Shown here in pieces: positions 7,873 to 16,297 of a stretch of DNA of 64,000 nucleotides; position 1 is the stretch's first letter, and each line of letters opens with the position of its first letter. Source of the stretch: Pseudomonadota bacterium (GTDB taxonomy: Bacteria; Desulfobacterota; Binatia; Binatales; Binataceae). The DNA is taken from NCBI GenBank assembly GCA_021323675.1, contig JAJPKP010000020.1:1-64000 (forward strand), read 5' to 3'. Made by a program: the position numbers and the translations under genes. Under the pieces are notes generated by a model. That model was not told the DNA's origin, ran no database searches, and worked only from the letters and a program-made list of their open reading frames with translations.

Positions 7873-9042
7873 TTAACCCTGCTGCTCCATGATTCGGCGG
7901 CCAATCACTTCGTATTGAATTTCGCTGGTACCCTCGAAGATCGAAAGCACCCGCGCATCGCGCCAGAAGCGCTGCGCCTCGAACTCCATCGAATAGCCGT
8001 AGCCGCCGTGAATCTGCATCCCCTCCCGGGTGACCCGTTCGGCCATCTCCGCGGCAAAGGCCTTGGCAAGACCGGCTTCGTAGTCGCTCCGTTTGCCGGT
8101 GTCCTTCTGCGACGCGGCGAAGTAGCAAAGCTGCCGCGCCGCTTCGATTTCGACCGCCATATGCGCAAGCTTGTGGCGGATCACCTGGAAATCCCCGATC
8201 GGCTGGCCGAACTGGGTGCGCTGCTTCGCGTATTTGACCGCGCATTCGAAGGCCGCCTGCGCGACGCCCACCGCGCGCGCCGCCGTCTGAACTCGAGCAG
8301 CCTCGTAAGACGACATCAACTGGTAGAAGCCCCTGCCCTCCTGGCCGCCGATCAAATTTTCAGCCGGCGCGTAGGCGTCGTCGAATTGCAGCGCATAGCT
8401 GCGCATCCCGTGGTAACCGATGGTCGGAATCGGCGATCCGGTCAGCTGCGGCGGCATGAAATCGTCGCCCGGCTCCTTCTCGAACAGGATCAAGGAAAGC
8501 CCCTTGTGGCGCTTGGAGATGTCCGGGTCGGTGCGCGTCATCACGGTCAGCATCTGCGCGCGATTCGCGAACGTGCACCACATCTTCGAGCCCTTGATCA
8601 GGTACCCGTCGCCCTGCTTTACCGCGCGGGTTTTGAAGGACGCGGTGTCGGAGCCGGAGTCTGGTTCGGTGAACGCGGCGGCGGTCAGGATCTCGCCGCG
8701 CGCGATCTTCGACATGTACTTCTTCTTCTGCGCGGGCGTTCCATTGGAGCTGATCAGGGTTCCGGTGATGATGTTGCGAGTCATCACGGAACCGACCGAG
8801 AGCCATCCCCGGGACAGCTCCTCGGTGACAATCGCCATCGCGATATAGTCGAGGCCCAGCCCGCCTTCTTCGGCCGGGAAGATCACGCCGAAATAGCCGA
8901 GCTCGGCCATCTTTTTCAGGATGTGTTCGGGAATTTCCTTGTTCTGCCGGTCGAGGTCGTTGGCGATCGGCTTTACCTCGGCCTCCACGAAATCGCGGAC
9001 CGAGCGGCGAATTTCCTCATGTTCGGGTGTAACCAGCGCCAT
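7873..9042 (-). CDS. acyl-CoA dehydrogenase, candidate (2S)-methylsuccinyl-CoA dehydrogenase
   Basis: This FAD flavoprotein oxidises an acyl-CoA to the 2,3-enoyl-CoA and passes electrons to ETF. The 389-residue product is full length: helical N-terminal domain (1-125), central beta domain with TAAAFTEPDSGSDTASF and GSKMWCTFANRA (about 130-240), and C-terminal helical domain with KYAKQRTQFGQPIGDFQ. The catalytic base is the Glu in SIFEGTSEIQ and the flavin-binding IHGGYGYSMEF is intact. It is flanked by two MaoC genes with 8- and 2-base gaps. Characterised methylsuccinyl-CoA dehydrogenases can be longer (about 550 residues), so the substrate is inferred from context only. Confidence 0.88.
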   Translation of the reverse strand: MALVTPEHEEIRRSVRDFVEAEVKPIANDLDRQNKEIPEHILKKMAELGYFGVIFPAEEGGLGLDYIAMAIVTEELSRGWLSVGSVMTRNIITGTLISSNGTPAQKKKYMSKIARGEILTAAAFTEPDSGSDTASFKTRAVKQGDGYLIKGSKMWCTFANRAQMLTVMTRTDPDISKRHKGLSLILFEKEPGDDFMPPQLTGSPIPTIGYHGMRSYALQFDDAYAPAENLIGGQEGRGFYQLMSSYEAARVQTAARAVGVAQAAFECAVKYAKQRTQFGQPIGDFQVIRHKLAHMAVEIEAARQLCYFAASQKDTGKRSDYEAGLAKAFAAEMAERVTREGMQIHGGYGYSMEFEAQRFWRDARVLSIFEGTSEIQYEVIGRRIMEQQG

Positions 9043-9050
9043 TGTTGAAA

Positions 9051-9524
9051 TTACTCCGCTTTGACGTTGCGCTTGCGAATAAGGACCGGCCGCTCGTATT
9101 CAAGCACTTTTTCACCGCGCTGGTTGTAGCCGGTGGTGCGAAACTTCACCACGCCCCGGTCGGGACGCGAGGTGTCGCGTTTTTCCAGGACCAACGATTC
9201 TGAGGTCAGGGTATCGCCGGGATAGACCGTGGCCAGGTACTTGAGCTTCTCGTATCCGAGGTGGGCAATCGCCCGTTCGCTCAGATCTTCGACCGAAAGT
9301 CCAAAGACCACGTTCATCACCAGCAGATGGTTTACGATCACGCCTTCGTAGCCGATCGACCGCGCGTACTCCCGGTTGAAGTACGCTGGGTTGAAGTTCA
9401 TCGTGACCGACGAAAAGAAAGCGTTGTCGCCCTCGGTAATCGTGCGGCCCCAGTGATGCTTGAACAGGTGGCCGACCTCGAAGTCCTCGAAGTAGTGGCC
9501 CCGCTCGATTTTGCGCACCGCCAT
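9051..9524 (-). CDS. MaoC-family protein with Tyr replacing the catalytic His, probable partner subunit
   Basis: The 157-residue hot-dog protein is homologous along its length to the MaoC at 7385 (shared YFEDF.VG, GRTITE.DN, VLEKRD.SRPD.G.VKF). At the active-site position where the other has LHFN, this one reads NPAYFNREYA, so the His is replaced by Tyr while the Asp in EGDN remains. In two-domain hydratases of this superfamily one hot-dog domain is often catalytically degenerate, so this may be the structural half of a heteromeric hydratase. It is the first gene of the four-gene minus-strand operon. Confidence 0.82.
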   Translation of the reverse strand: MAVRKIERGHYFEDFEVGHLFKHHWGRTITEGDNAFFSSVTMNFNPAYFNREYARSIGYEGVIVNHLLVMNVVFGLSVEDLSERAIAHLGYEKLKYLATVYPGDTLTSESLVLEKRDTSRPDRGVVKFRTTGYNQRGEKVLEYERPVLIRKRNVKAE

Positions 9525-9996
9525 GCCTATCGCGCCTCAGCTTGGATTGAACTGATTCTAGCCGCAGCCTCACCGAACCGCGAACGGAAAGCCCAAATTC
9601 ACTCGAGCCGAAGCCGTTTGGGTCCGCTCTCCGCTGATGAAACAGGTTCGAAGGCTGCGCACAGGCCGGAAGCCCTTTTATGGAATCGTTGCGAGCGGGT
9701 CAACCTTTCATTAGGCGGCTTTGCGGCGCGCCGGGGTCCGCATAAGAGCTCATGAAACGTTAATCGGGTTCCGCTTGGGCGGCGCCCTACCGTACAGTCG
9801 TTAGCCTGTTGTCAAACGAACGGCAAACCGGTAGCTAGTTTGACCGCTGCCCGGCCGAGGGATCAGGTGGCGGCGGCGAACCGCGTATTTTCCCGATGCG
9901 CGCCGCGTTCGCGCGCGATATTGTGAGATACCGGTGATCGACCCGCGAATATCTCTGAGCCAACCGGTTCGACGCCGGTGGTAACTGGAACAGATT
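9525..9996. other. divergent intergenic region between the MaoC operon and ccr
   Basis: This is 472 bases with no convincing gene. It must hold the promoters of the minus-strand acyl-CoA operon and of ccr. A weak TTGTCA with TAGCTA 17 bases downstream lies around 9810-9840 on the plus strand. No operator, RNA or strong hairpin was recognised. Reading frames crossing it are short and have no family features. Confidence 0.5.
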
Positions 9997-11244
9997 ATGA
10001 GCCAAAAGGAAGTCTACGAAATCGGCGAAATGCCCCCTATCGGGCACGTGCCCAAATACATGTACGGCCAGCTTATCCGGGCCGATCGTTTTGGGCATCC
10101 GCGGCAGGCCTTCAAGGTCGAGAAGGTTCACGTGCCCGAACTGAAGCCCGACGAAGTCCTCGTTTATGTGATGGCCGCCGGAATCAACTACAACAACGTC
10201 TGGGCAGCGCTGGGATCGCCGGTTGACGTAATCGCGGCACGCAAGAAAGCGAACTACGACCACAGCGATTTTCACATCGGCGGCAGCGACGCATCGGGAA
10301 TCGTTTACGCGGTTGGCAAGGATGTTTCCAATGTCAAGGTCGGCGACCGTGTCGTCATTCATTGCGGCGTATGGGATCGCGACTGTCCCGCGGTCCGAAG
10401 CGGCGACGATCCGATGTACGATCCATCGTTCAAAATCTGGGGTTACGAAACCAATTGGGGCAGCTTCGCGCAGTTCAGCAAAGTGCAGGCCCATCAGTGC
10501 ATGCCGAAGGCCAGGCACCTAACGTGGGAAGAGGCGGCCGCGCCGACGCTCGTGGGCGCCACCGCCTATCGGATGCTGATGGGATGGCCGCCGCATACGG
10601 TGCGAAAAGGCGACGTCGTGCTGGTGTGGGGCGCATCGGGCGGTCTCGGCTCGATGGCCCTTCAAATCGTCAAGGCCGAAGGCGGCGTTCCGGTGGGCGT
10701 GGTTGGCGACGATCGCAAGATCGAATTCTGCAAGCGGCTCGGCGCCAAGGGCTGCATCAACCGCAAGAACTTCAAGCATTGGGGGATGCTGCCGCACTGG
10801 AAAGACGATGCCGCATTCGCCAAGTGGACCGCGGAAGCGCGCAAGTTCGGCAAAGCCATCTGGGATATCATCGGCGAGCGCAAAAGCCCGCGGCTGGTTT
10901 TTGAATTCCCCGGCGAAGACACCATCCCCACCTCAGTGTTTGTCTGCGATACTGGCGGGATGGTCGTAATCTGCGCGGGACATACGGGCTACAACGCGAC
11001 GATCGATCTGCGCTACCTGTGGATGCGTCAAAAGCGGCTGCAGGGCTCGCACTTCGCCAACGACGAACAATCCTACGCGTTCAATCAGCTCGTGATCGAC
11101 GGCAAGATCGATCCCTGCCTAGGCAAGACCTTCACCTTCGATGAGATCGGCCATTGCCATCAGCTCATGCTCGAGAACCGGGCGCCGGAAGGCAACATGG
11201 CGGCGTTGGTGGGCGCGCCGAAAGCCGGGATGAAGGATCTGTAA
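9997..11244 (+). CDS. ccr: crotonyl-CoA carboxylase/reductase
   Basis: Ccr reductively carboxylates crotonyl-CoA to (2S)-ethylmalonyl-CoA using NADPH and CO2, the signature step of the ethylmalonyl-CoA pathway. The 415-residue MDR-family product shows the Ccr-specific pattern: [14 protein letters not shown] at the start, [23 protein letters not shown]-like [48 protein letters not shown] for the nucleotide, and [10 protein letters not shown]. The residues reported as the CO2 pocket in a characterised Ccr (Asn, Phe/Tyr-Glu, His) have counterparts in NYN, GYE and GSH. This separates it from simple crotonyl-CoA reductases. It is divergent from the CitE/MaoC/dehydrogenase operon. Confidence 0.93.
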   Translation: MSQKEVYEIGEMPPIGHVPKYMYGQLIRADRFGHPRQAFKVEKVHVPELKPDEVLVYVMAAGINYNNVWAALGSPVDVIAARKKANYDHSDFHIGGSDASGIVYAVGKDVSNVKVGDRVVIHCGVWDRDCPAVRSGDDPMYDPSFKIWGYETNWGSFAQFSKVQAHQCMPKARHLTWEEAAAPTLVGATAYRMLMGWPPHTVRKGDVVLVWGASGGLGSMALQIVKAEGGVPVGVVGDDRKIEFCKRLGAKGCINRKNFKHWGMLPHWKDDAAFAKWTAEARKFGKAIWDIIGERKSPRLVFEFPGEDTIPTSVFVCDTGGMVVICAGHTGYNATIDLRYLWMRQKRLQGSHFANDEQSYAFNQLVIDGKIDPCLGKTFTFDEIGHCHQLMLENRAPEGNMAALVGAPKAGMKDL

Positions 11245-11402
11245 AGAATTCGCAAGAATCCCGCATCAATCTCTTAATCCGCCCTTTCGTTTACGCGGCA
11301 GGCCGACATCTGTAGAGTCGCTCGCTTGCCGAACTCCGCATCGAGTGGACGGCCTTGTCGTGAGCAAAGATGACCTTTTTCCAGAACCCGAGGTCCACGA
11401 GG

Positions 11403-11705
11403 ATGCGGCTGCTGGCTGTTGCCGCAGTCGCACTCTTTCAATTGTCGTCAGGATGCGCCAAGCGCTTCTTTCCGGAGACGTCCACTTCCGCATGGATCGG
11501 CTCGGCCAGAGTCGCACAGGAAAAGACCCTTCCGGAATGGATCGGAAAAGATCGCAGAGATCTGGTCGACAAGATGGGAGAGCCGAGGATGGCCGTGCCG
11601 ATGGAGTCGGGCGCGGAGGAACTCTATTACTCCTATCAAGGCCACAAGTATTATTTCGAAACCGATCTCAAGGGCAGGATCAAAACCGCCGTGCAAACGG
11701 ATTGA
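11403..11705 (+). CDS. small putative lipoprotein, unknown function
   Basis: From ATG 11403 this is a 100-residue protein with a lipoprotein-like signal (MRLLAVAAVALFQLSSGC). The lipobox is imperfect because Ser is at -3. The mature part (WIGKDRRDLVDKMGEP, then ELYYSYQGHKYYFETDLKGRI) has the short helix-strand-strand look of BamE/SmpA-like lipoproteins. GAGGT lies eight bases before 11403, which favours it over the in-frame ATG at 11370. It sits between ccr and the FAD/Fe-S dehydrogenase on the same strand, with no evident functional link. Confidence 0.68.
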   Translation: MRLLAVAAVALFQLSSGCAKRFFPETSTSAWIGSARVAQEKTLPEWIGKDRRDLVDKMGEPRMAVPMESGAEELYYSYQGHKYYFETDLKGRIKTAVQTD

Positions 11706-11796
11706 TTCCTGCCTCACCGGCCTGAACAACACCTTCCGCAGGCTTGTGCCCGGGCATTAGGCAGGCGCCTCAACTGGACTACAATCCGGAGTTGAG

Positions 11797-14679
11797 ATGA
11801 CTTCGCCCACGATGCTTATGCATGCGCTGGAGGATGCGGTTGAAGGCGACGTGCGCTTCGACCGGGGCAGCCTCACCGTCTATTCCACCGACGCATCGAA
11901 CTATCGGCAGGTTCCGATCGGAGTGGTCGCGCCGCGGCACGACGGCGATGTCGCGGCAGCCTTGCGGATTGCGCGCGAGAACGGCGTCCCGATCCTGGCT
12001 CGCGGCGGCGGCACCAGTCTGGCCGGCCAAACGACTAACGCCGCGCTCATACTGGATTTTTCGAAATACATGAACCGGATTGCCGCTATCGATCCGGGCC
12101 GCCGCGTCGCTACGGTGGAACCCGGCGTCGTACAAAGCCATCTCAACGCCGCCCTTGCCCCGCATGGCCTCTTCTTTGCCCCCGATCCGGCAACCAAGGA
12201 CCGATGCACTATCGGCGGAATGGTCGGCAACAACTCCTGCGGGGCCCACTCCGCCGCGTATGGGAAAACCGTCGATAACACCGAAGCGATCGAGGCGATG
12301 CTGTATGACGGACACCGGCTCGCGCTGTCGGGCTCGATGAGCGAGCAGGCGCTGCTTGCCGCGGGGCAGGGTTCCGGACGCGAAGCGGAGCTGCTGCGCA
12401 GGCTGCGGGACCTTCGCGATCGATGCGCGCAATCGGTGCGCGCGCATTTTCCGAAAATACCGCGACGTGTCTCAGGCTATAATCTCGACGAGTTGCTGCC
12501 GGAACGCGGCTTCAATCTCGCCCGCGCCCTGGTAGGCTCCGAGGGAACCTGCGCCGTCACGCTGCGCGCCACCTTGCGGCTCTTCCCGCGTCCCAAATTC
12601 GTAACGATGGTCGTAATGGGCTTCGACGATGTTTTCGTCGCGGCCGACCAGACTCCCTGGATTCTCGCTCATCGCCCGGAGGCGCTCGAAGGCTTCGACC
12701 ATCACCTGCCCGACTTCGCACGGCTCAAGGGCATGCCCGGCGTCCGGTTGCTGCCCGATGGGCGAGCGTTTCTGATCGCGGAGTTGGGAGCGGACTCCGA
12801 GGCGCAAGCGCGCGACCGCGCCGGCCTTCTCGCGGACGAAGCGAAGAAGCGTCGCTCGTGCTCGGGGATCGGAATTCTCTCCAACACTGTCGAGCAGAGT
12901 TTGGTCTGGCGGCTTCGCGAGTCGGGTCTTGGCGCGGGCGCTTTCGTAACGGGCCATCCCCGCACCTGGCCGGGCGCGGAAGATGCCGCGGTGCCGCCGC
13001 AACGTCTCGGCGCGTACCTGCGACGCTTCGACGACCTGCTCAGCCGCCATTCGCTTACAGCGGCGACATACTACGGCCACTTCGGCGAAGGATGCGTCCA
13101 CGCGCGCATCAGCTTCGATCTCGGTTCGCGGCAGGGCGTTTCAGTGTTTCGCGCGGCAATGGAAGAAATTGGCGCGCTGGTCGCTGAGTTCGGCGGCTCA
13201 CTTTCCGGCGAACACGGGGACGGACTGGCACGGTCTGAATTATTGCCGGCCATATATCCAAAGGACCTGATCGACGCCTTTCGCGACTTCAAGCGCGCGT
13301 TCGATCCGGATTTCCGGATGAATCCCGGTGTAATCGTCAATCCTCATCCGCTCGATTCTCATTTGAAGCTGGCCGGCAGCTACTCGCCAAAGACGGTGGC
13401 GACACATTTCGATTTCTCCGCCGAGGGCGGCCTTGCGGGCGCGAGCCTCAAATGCGTCGGCCTGGGCAAATGCCGCAAGACCGACGCCGGCACGATGTGT
13501 CCGTCGTACATGGCGACTCGCGAGGAGAAGCATTCCACGCGCGGACGCGCCCGGCTGATCTTGGAAGCGCTCGCCGGAAACCTGCTCGCCGGAGGGTTCA
13601 CCGACCCAGCCGTGAAAGAGGCCCTCGACCTTTGCCTGTCATGCAAAGGATGCCTGGGAGAGTGTCCGGCATCAGTTGATATGGCAGCTTACCGTGCGGA
13701 GTTCTTTTCCCATTACTACCGGCGGAAGTTCCGGCCGTTGAAGTCGCACTTCTTTGGACGATTGCACGAAATTGCCCGGACCGCATCGCTTGCGCCACGA
13801 CTCGCCAACGCACTGGCGCACGCTCCAATCGCGGGGCGGTTGGCCAAGGCCGCCCTCGGATTTCATCCGGCCCGTGAATTGCCGCGGTTCGCGGCGCGGC
13901 CGTTTACCGCGGAGTTCGCCGAATCGCATCGGCGCAGACAGGATACCGGCGCGCACGAAATCCTGCTGTTTCCCGACACCTTCAACAATTTCTTCGAACC
14001 CGAGGTCGCTACATCCGCAGTGGAAGTTCTCGAACGCGCGGGCTTCAGCGTCAGCATCCCCAATCGGGACATATGCTGCGGACGTCCGCTGTACGACCAG
14101 GGGATGCTGGATCGGGCGAAGCGAATGCTGGTGGACGCGATGGAAGTGCTGGGACCGGCGGCTGCGCGCGGCATCCCGATTGTCGGCCTTGAACCGGGAT
14201 GCATCCTGACCTTTCGCGACGAGCTGCTGAAGATGTTTCCCGGCGACGATCGCGCGAAGTTGCTGGCGGACCGAGCGATGACCTTCGATGAATTCCTGGC
14301 GCGCGAAGCCCCTGAATTCGTCCCCGGAACCTTGCGAGGCAGTGCGCTCGTTCATGGCCATTGCCATCAGAAGGCCATCGCGGGATTGGATGGCGAAACC
14401 GCGCTCCTGTCGAAAATCGAAGGCCTGGAGTTCAAGGTGCTGGACGCGGGATGCTGCGGGATGGCCGGAGCATTCGGTTACGATCGCGAGAATTACGAAA
14501 TCTCGGCGGCAATCGGCGAGCGCGTTCTGCTTGCGAGCGTGCGCGCCAGCAGCGCTGAAACCATCGTCGTCGCCGACGGTTTCTCGTGCCGATCGCAAAT
14601 TCGCCACTTCTGTCCGGATCGCAGGCCGATGCATCTTGCGCAGCTTCTGGCGCAAGCGGCCAGGCCGGCACGCGGGTAG
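11797..14679 (+). CDS. fused FAD-linked oxidase/Fe-S oxidoreductase (YdiJ-like D-2-hydroxyacid dehydrogenase)
   Basis: The 960-residue protein joins a GlcD-type flavin half to a GlcF-type Fe-S half, as in YdiJ-like D-2-hydroxyglutarate or D-lactate dehydrogenases. It has a PCMH FAD-binding domain at about 35-215 (ILARGGGTSLAGQTT, GGMVGNNSCGAHS), an FAD-oxidase C-terminal domain at about 255-530 (SGEHGDGLARSELL) and a dicluster Fe-S domain at about 550-660 (CVGLGKCRKTDAGTMCPSY; CLSCKGCLGECP). Two CCG motifs follow at about 766 (DICCGRPLYDQG) and 887 (DAGCCGMAGAFGYD). It oxidises a 2-hydroxyacid and passes electrons to the membrane chain. Its position after ccr could link it to glyoxylate/glycolate or 2-hydroxyglutarate handling, which is inference. 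Confidence 0.9.
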   Translation: MTSPTMLMHALEDAVEGDVRFDRGSLTVYSTDASNYRQVPIGVVAPRHDGDVAAALRIARENGVPILARGGGTSLAGQTTNAALILDFSKYMNRIAAIDPGRRVATVEPGVVQSHLNAALAPHGLFFAPDPATKDRCTIGGMVGNNSCGAHSAAYGKTVDNTEAIEAMLYDGHRLALSGSMSEQALLAAGQGSGREAELLRRLRDLRDRCAQSVRAHFPKIPRRVSGYNLDELLPERGFNLARALVGSEGTCAVTLRATLRLFPRPKFVTMVVMGFDDVFVAADQTPWILAHRPEALEGFDHHLPDFARLKGMPGVRLLPDGRAFLIAELGADSEAQARDRAGLLADEAKKRRSCSGIGILSNTVEQSLVWRLRESGLGAGAFVTGHPRTWPGAEDAAVPPQRLGAYLRRFDDLLSRHSLTAATYYGHFGEGCVHARISFDLGSRQGVSVFRAAMEEIGALVAEFGGSLSGEHGDGLARSELLPAIYPKDLIDAFRDFKRAFDPDFRMNPGVIVNPHPLDSHLKLAGSYSPKTVATHFDFSAEGGLAGASLKCVGLGKCRKTDAGTMCPSYMATREEKHSTRGRARLILEALAGNLLAGGFTDPAVKEALDLCLSCKGCLGECPASVDMAAYRAEFFSHYYRRKFRPLKSHFFGRLHEIARTASLAPRLANALAHAPIAGRLAKAALGFHPARELPRFAARPFTAEFAESHRRRQDTGAHEILLFPDTFNNFFEPEVATSAVEVLERAGFSVSIPNRDICCGRPLYDQGMLDRAKRMLVDAMEVLGPAAARGIPIVGLEPGCILTFRDELLKMFPGDDRAKLLADRAMTFDEFLAREAPEFVPGTLRGSALVHGHCHQKAIAGLDGETALLSKIEGLEFKVLDAGCCGMAGAFGYDRENYEISAAIGERVLLASVRASSAETIVVADGFSCRSQIRHFCPDRRPMHLAQLLAQAARPARG

Positions 14680-14729
14680 GAATGTCCGGCCTGACTGCGC
14701 TACATTTCCCTGGTTAAGGAACCACTATC

Positions 14730-15745
14730 ATGATGAAACTTGGCATCACTTTACCGTTCGATCCTTTTCTGACCGGCCAGCATCTGGCCGAACTCGTGCG
14801 CACCGCCGAGCGATGCGGCTACACGGAGGCATGGTCGTACGAATCGTTCAGCACGGATGCATTCGCGCCGGTCGCCGCCGCCGGGATGATTTCGTCGAAG
14901 ATGCGATTTGGCACCGCGATCGTGCCGGTGTTTTCGCGGCCTCCCGCGTTGATCGCGATGTCGGCAATCACGACGCAGTTGCTCACCGGGGGCCGTTCGT
15001 GCTGGGCCTGGGCATCTCGACTCCGAACATCATGCAAAACTGGATGGGAGTGCAGTTCCAGAAGCCCGTCACGCGGCTTCGGGAAACCGTCGAAGTCCTG
15101 CGCGCGATCTTCCGCAAGGAAAAGGTCACGATGCATGGCAAGATGGTCAATATCGACGGCTTTCGCCTGGACGTTCCGTTCGACAATCCTCCTCCGATCT
15201 ACGTCGCGGCTCAGGGCTCGCTGATGCTGCGGACGGCCGGCGAAATCGGCGACGGGCTGATCATTAACTTCATCACTCCGGAGACGCTGCCGGCGATGCT
15301 CGATGAGACCCGGGCGGGGATGAAAGCGGCCGGCAAGGATCTCGCCACGCTGGACGTCGCGTGCCGGATAATCTGCGCCGTTGACGAAGACGATGAGACC
15401 GTGCGCTCCTTGTTCCGCCGGTCGCTGACCGCTTACGTTACCGTTCCGCAATACAACAAGTTCTTCCGCGAGATCGGGTACGAGAAGGAGGCGGGCATCG
15501 CCTTCGATGCGTGGCAAGCCGGCGATCGCAAGAAGGCGCTCGATTCGATTCCGGACGGGATGGTGGAAAAGATCTTCGTATTCGGCACGCCGGCGCAATG
15601 CGCGCGGCGGCTGAAGGACTACGAGCGCGCGGGAATTACCGCAAGCGCGCTCCAGTTCTCGTGCTTCGCGAAAGACCCCGAGGAACGCCGCGCCAAGGTT
15701 CTAAAGGCGATCGAGAACCTGGCGGAAGCCTGGCGCGCAGCCTGA
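14730..15745 (+). pseudogene. LLM-class (F420-type) oxidoreductase interrupted by a one-base frameshift
   Basis: Luciferase-like monooxygenase family enzymes use F420 or FMN on a TIM barrel. The N-terminal frame from ATG 14730 (AAGGAA upstream) gives KLGITLPFDPFLTGQHLAEL through AMSAITTQLLTGGR and then degenerates. The family sequence resumes one frame over at 14996 with FVLGLGISTPNIMQNWMG and continues to the normal end near residue 338 (VFGTPAQCARRLKDY). Restoring one base around 14994-14996 (GGCCGTTC to GGCCGCTTC, for example) rebuilds a full-length protein. As read the gene is split. It could be a sequencing indel or a recent mutation. F420 use is inferred from the family, not shown. Confidence 0.82.
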
Positions 15746-15770
15746 CGACGAGAGCGCTCTTTTCCTAACG

Positions 15771-15803
15771 GGGCGATGGCGAAAGCCGTCGCCCTTTCTT
15801 TTT
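15771..15803 (+). terminator. Rho-independent terminator after the LLM oxidoreductase
   Basis: A 10-bp stem with one G-U pair (GGGCGATGGC at 15771-15780 with GCCGTCGCCC at 15785-15794) closes a GAAA tetraloop and runs into TTTCTTTTT. It ends the plus-strand ccr-side transcription. Confidence 0.88.
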
Positions 15804-15893
15804 CGGCACCTTGTGGATTCCGCAATCGCGGAGGCGCCGGCCAGGCGCGCAGGGCGGCCTCGCTTTTCATGCACGCCGGCAGATTCGATTCGA

Positions 15894-16178
15894 TCAAAAG
15901 AACGTGCGCTGCGCGAGAAAGTACATTACCGCGCCCGCTATCGTGTAGGCGGCGATTCCCTCGAGCAGGCTTGCGCCGCTGGTCACCAGGAACAACCCCA
16001 GCACCAGCGCGGTCCCGACAATCGCCACAATCTGCTCGATTCTTCGTTCGCGGCGTTGCACACGCGCCACATGTTCGGTGATCCGCGCCCCGCAGTTTGG
16101 GCACACGCCGCCCCGTTTGACGCTGAGATCGGCTTCGCATTCGGGGCATTCAATTCTGGTCCTGAGCGGCATCGCCAT
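15894..16178 (-). CDS. small zinc-ribbon membrane protein, unknown function
   Basis: The 94-residue protein has an N-terminal zinc ribbon with two CPxC pairs (ECPECEAD at about 10-13 and VCPNCGAR at about 26-29). A basic stretch follows, then two predicted TM helices (about 48-68, VAIVGTALVLGLFLV, and 72-90, IAAYTIAGAVMYFLA). No named family was recognised. ATG 16178 or 16172 could start it. It is isolated, convergent with the LLM gene and divergent from the SDR-TetR pair. Confidence 0.65.
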   Translation of the reverse strand: MAMPLRTRIECPECEADLSVKRGGVCPNCGARITEHVARVQRRERRIEQIVAIVGTALVLGLFLVTSGASLLEGIAAYTIAGAVMYFLAQRTFF

Positions 16179-16269
16179 TTGACGCTAGGCGCAGCCGCCG
16201 CTCCCTGCAAGCGTCCGGTTTTACCGGCGCGAGCGCCTCTGGTATATACTGGTTGACCATTTTTTATAT

Positions 16270-16285
16270 TTTAGTCATTTAGTCA
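16270..16285 (+). repeat. tandem 8-bp repeat TTTAGTCA x2 upstream of the SDR-tetR operon
   Basis: Two perfect adjacent copies of TTTAGTCA end one base before the GGAGG ribosome-binding site (16287-16291) of the SDR gene, inside an unusually AT-rich 40-base stretch. The position suits an operator for the downstream TetR regulator, which would then control its own operon. Function is inferred. Confidence 0.4.
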
Positions 16286-16297
16286 TGGAGGAAAATC

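Noticed and set aside
7870..9048. 392-codon plus-strand frame opposite the acyl-CoA dehydrogenase
   Set aside because: It is the antisense shadow of a complete dehydrogenase.
6307..9524. Itaconate degradation (itaconyl-CoA hydratase plus citramalyl-CoA lyase) as the main reading
   Set aside because: It is kept only as an alternative: no itaconate CoA-transferase is present, and the divergent ccr and the acyl-CoA dehydrogenase fit the ethylmalonyl-CoA pathway better.
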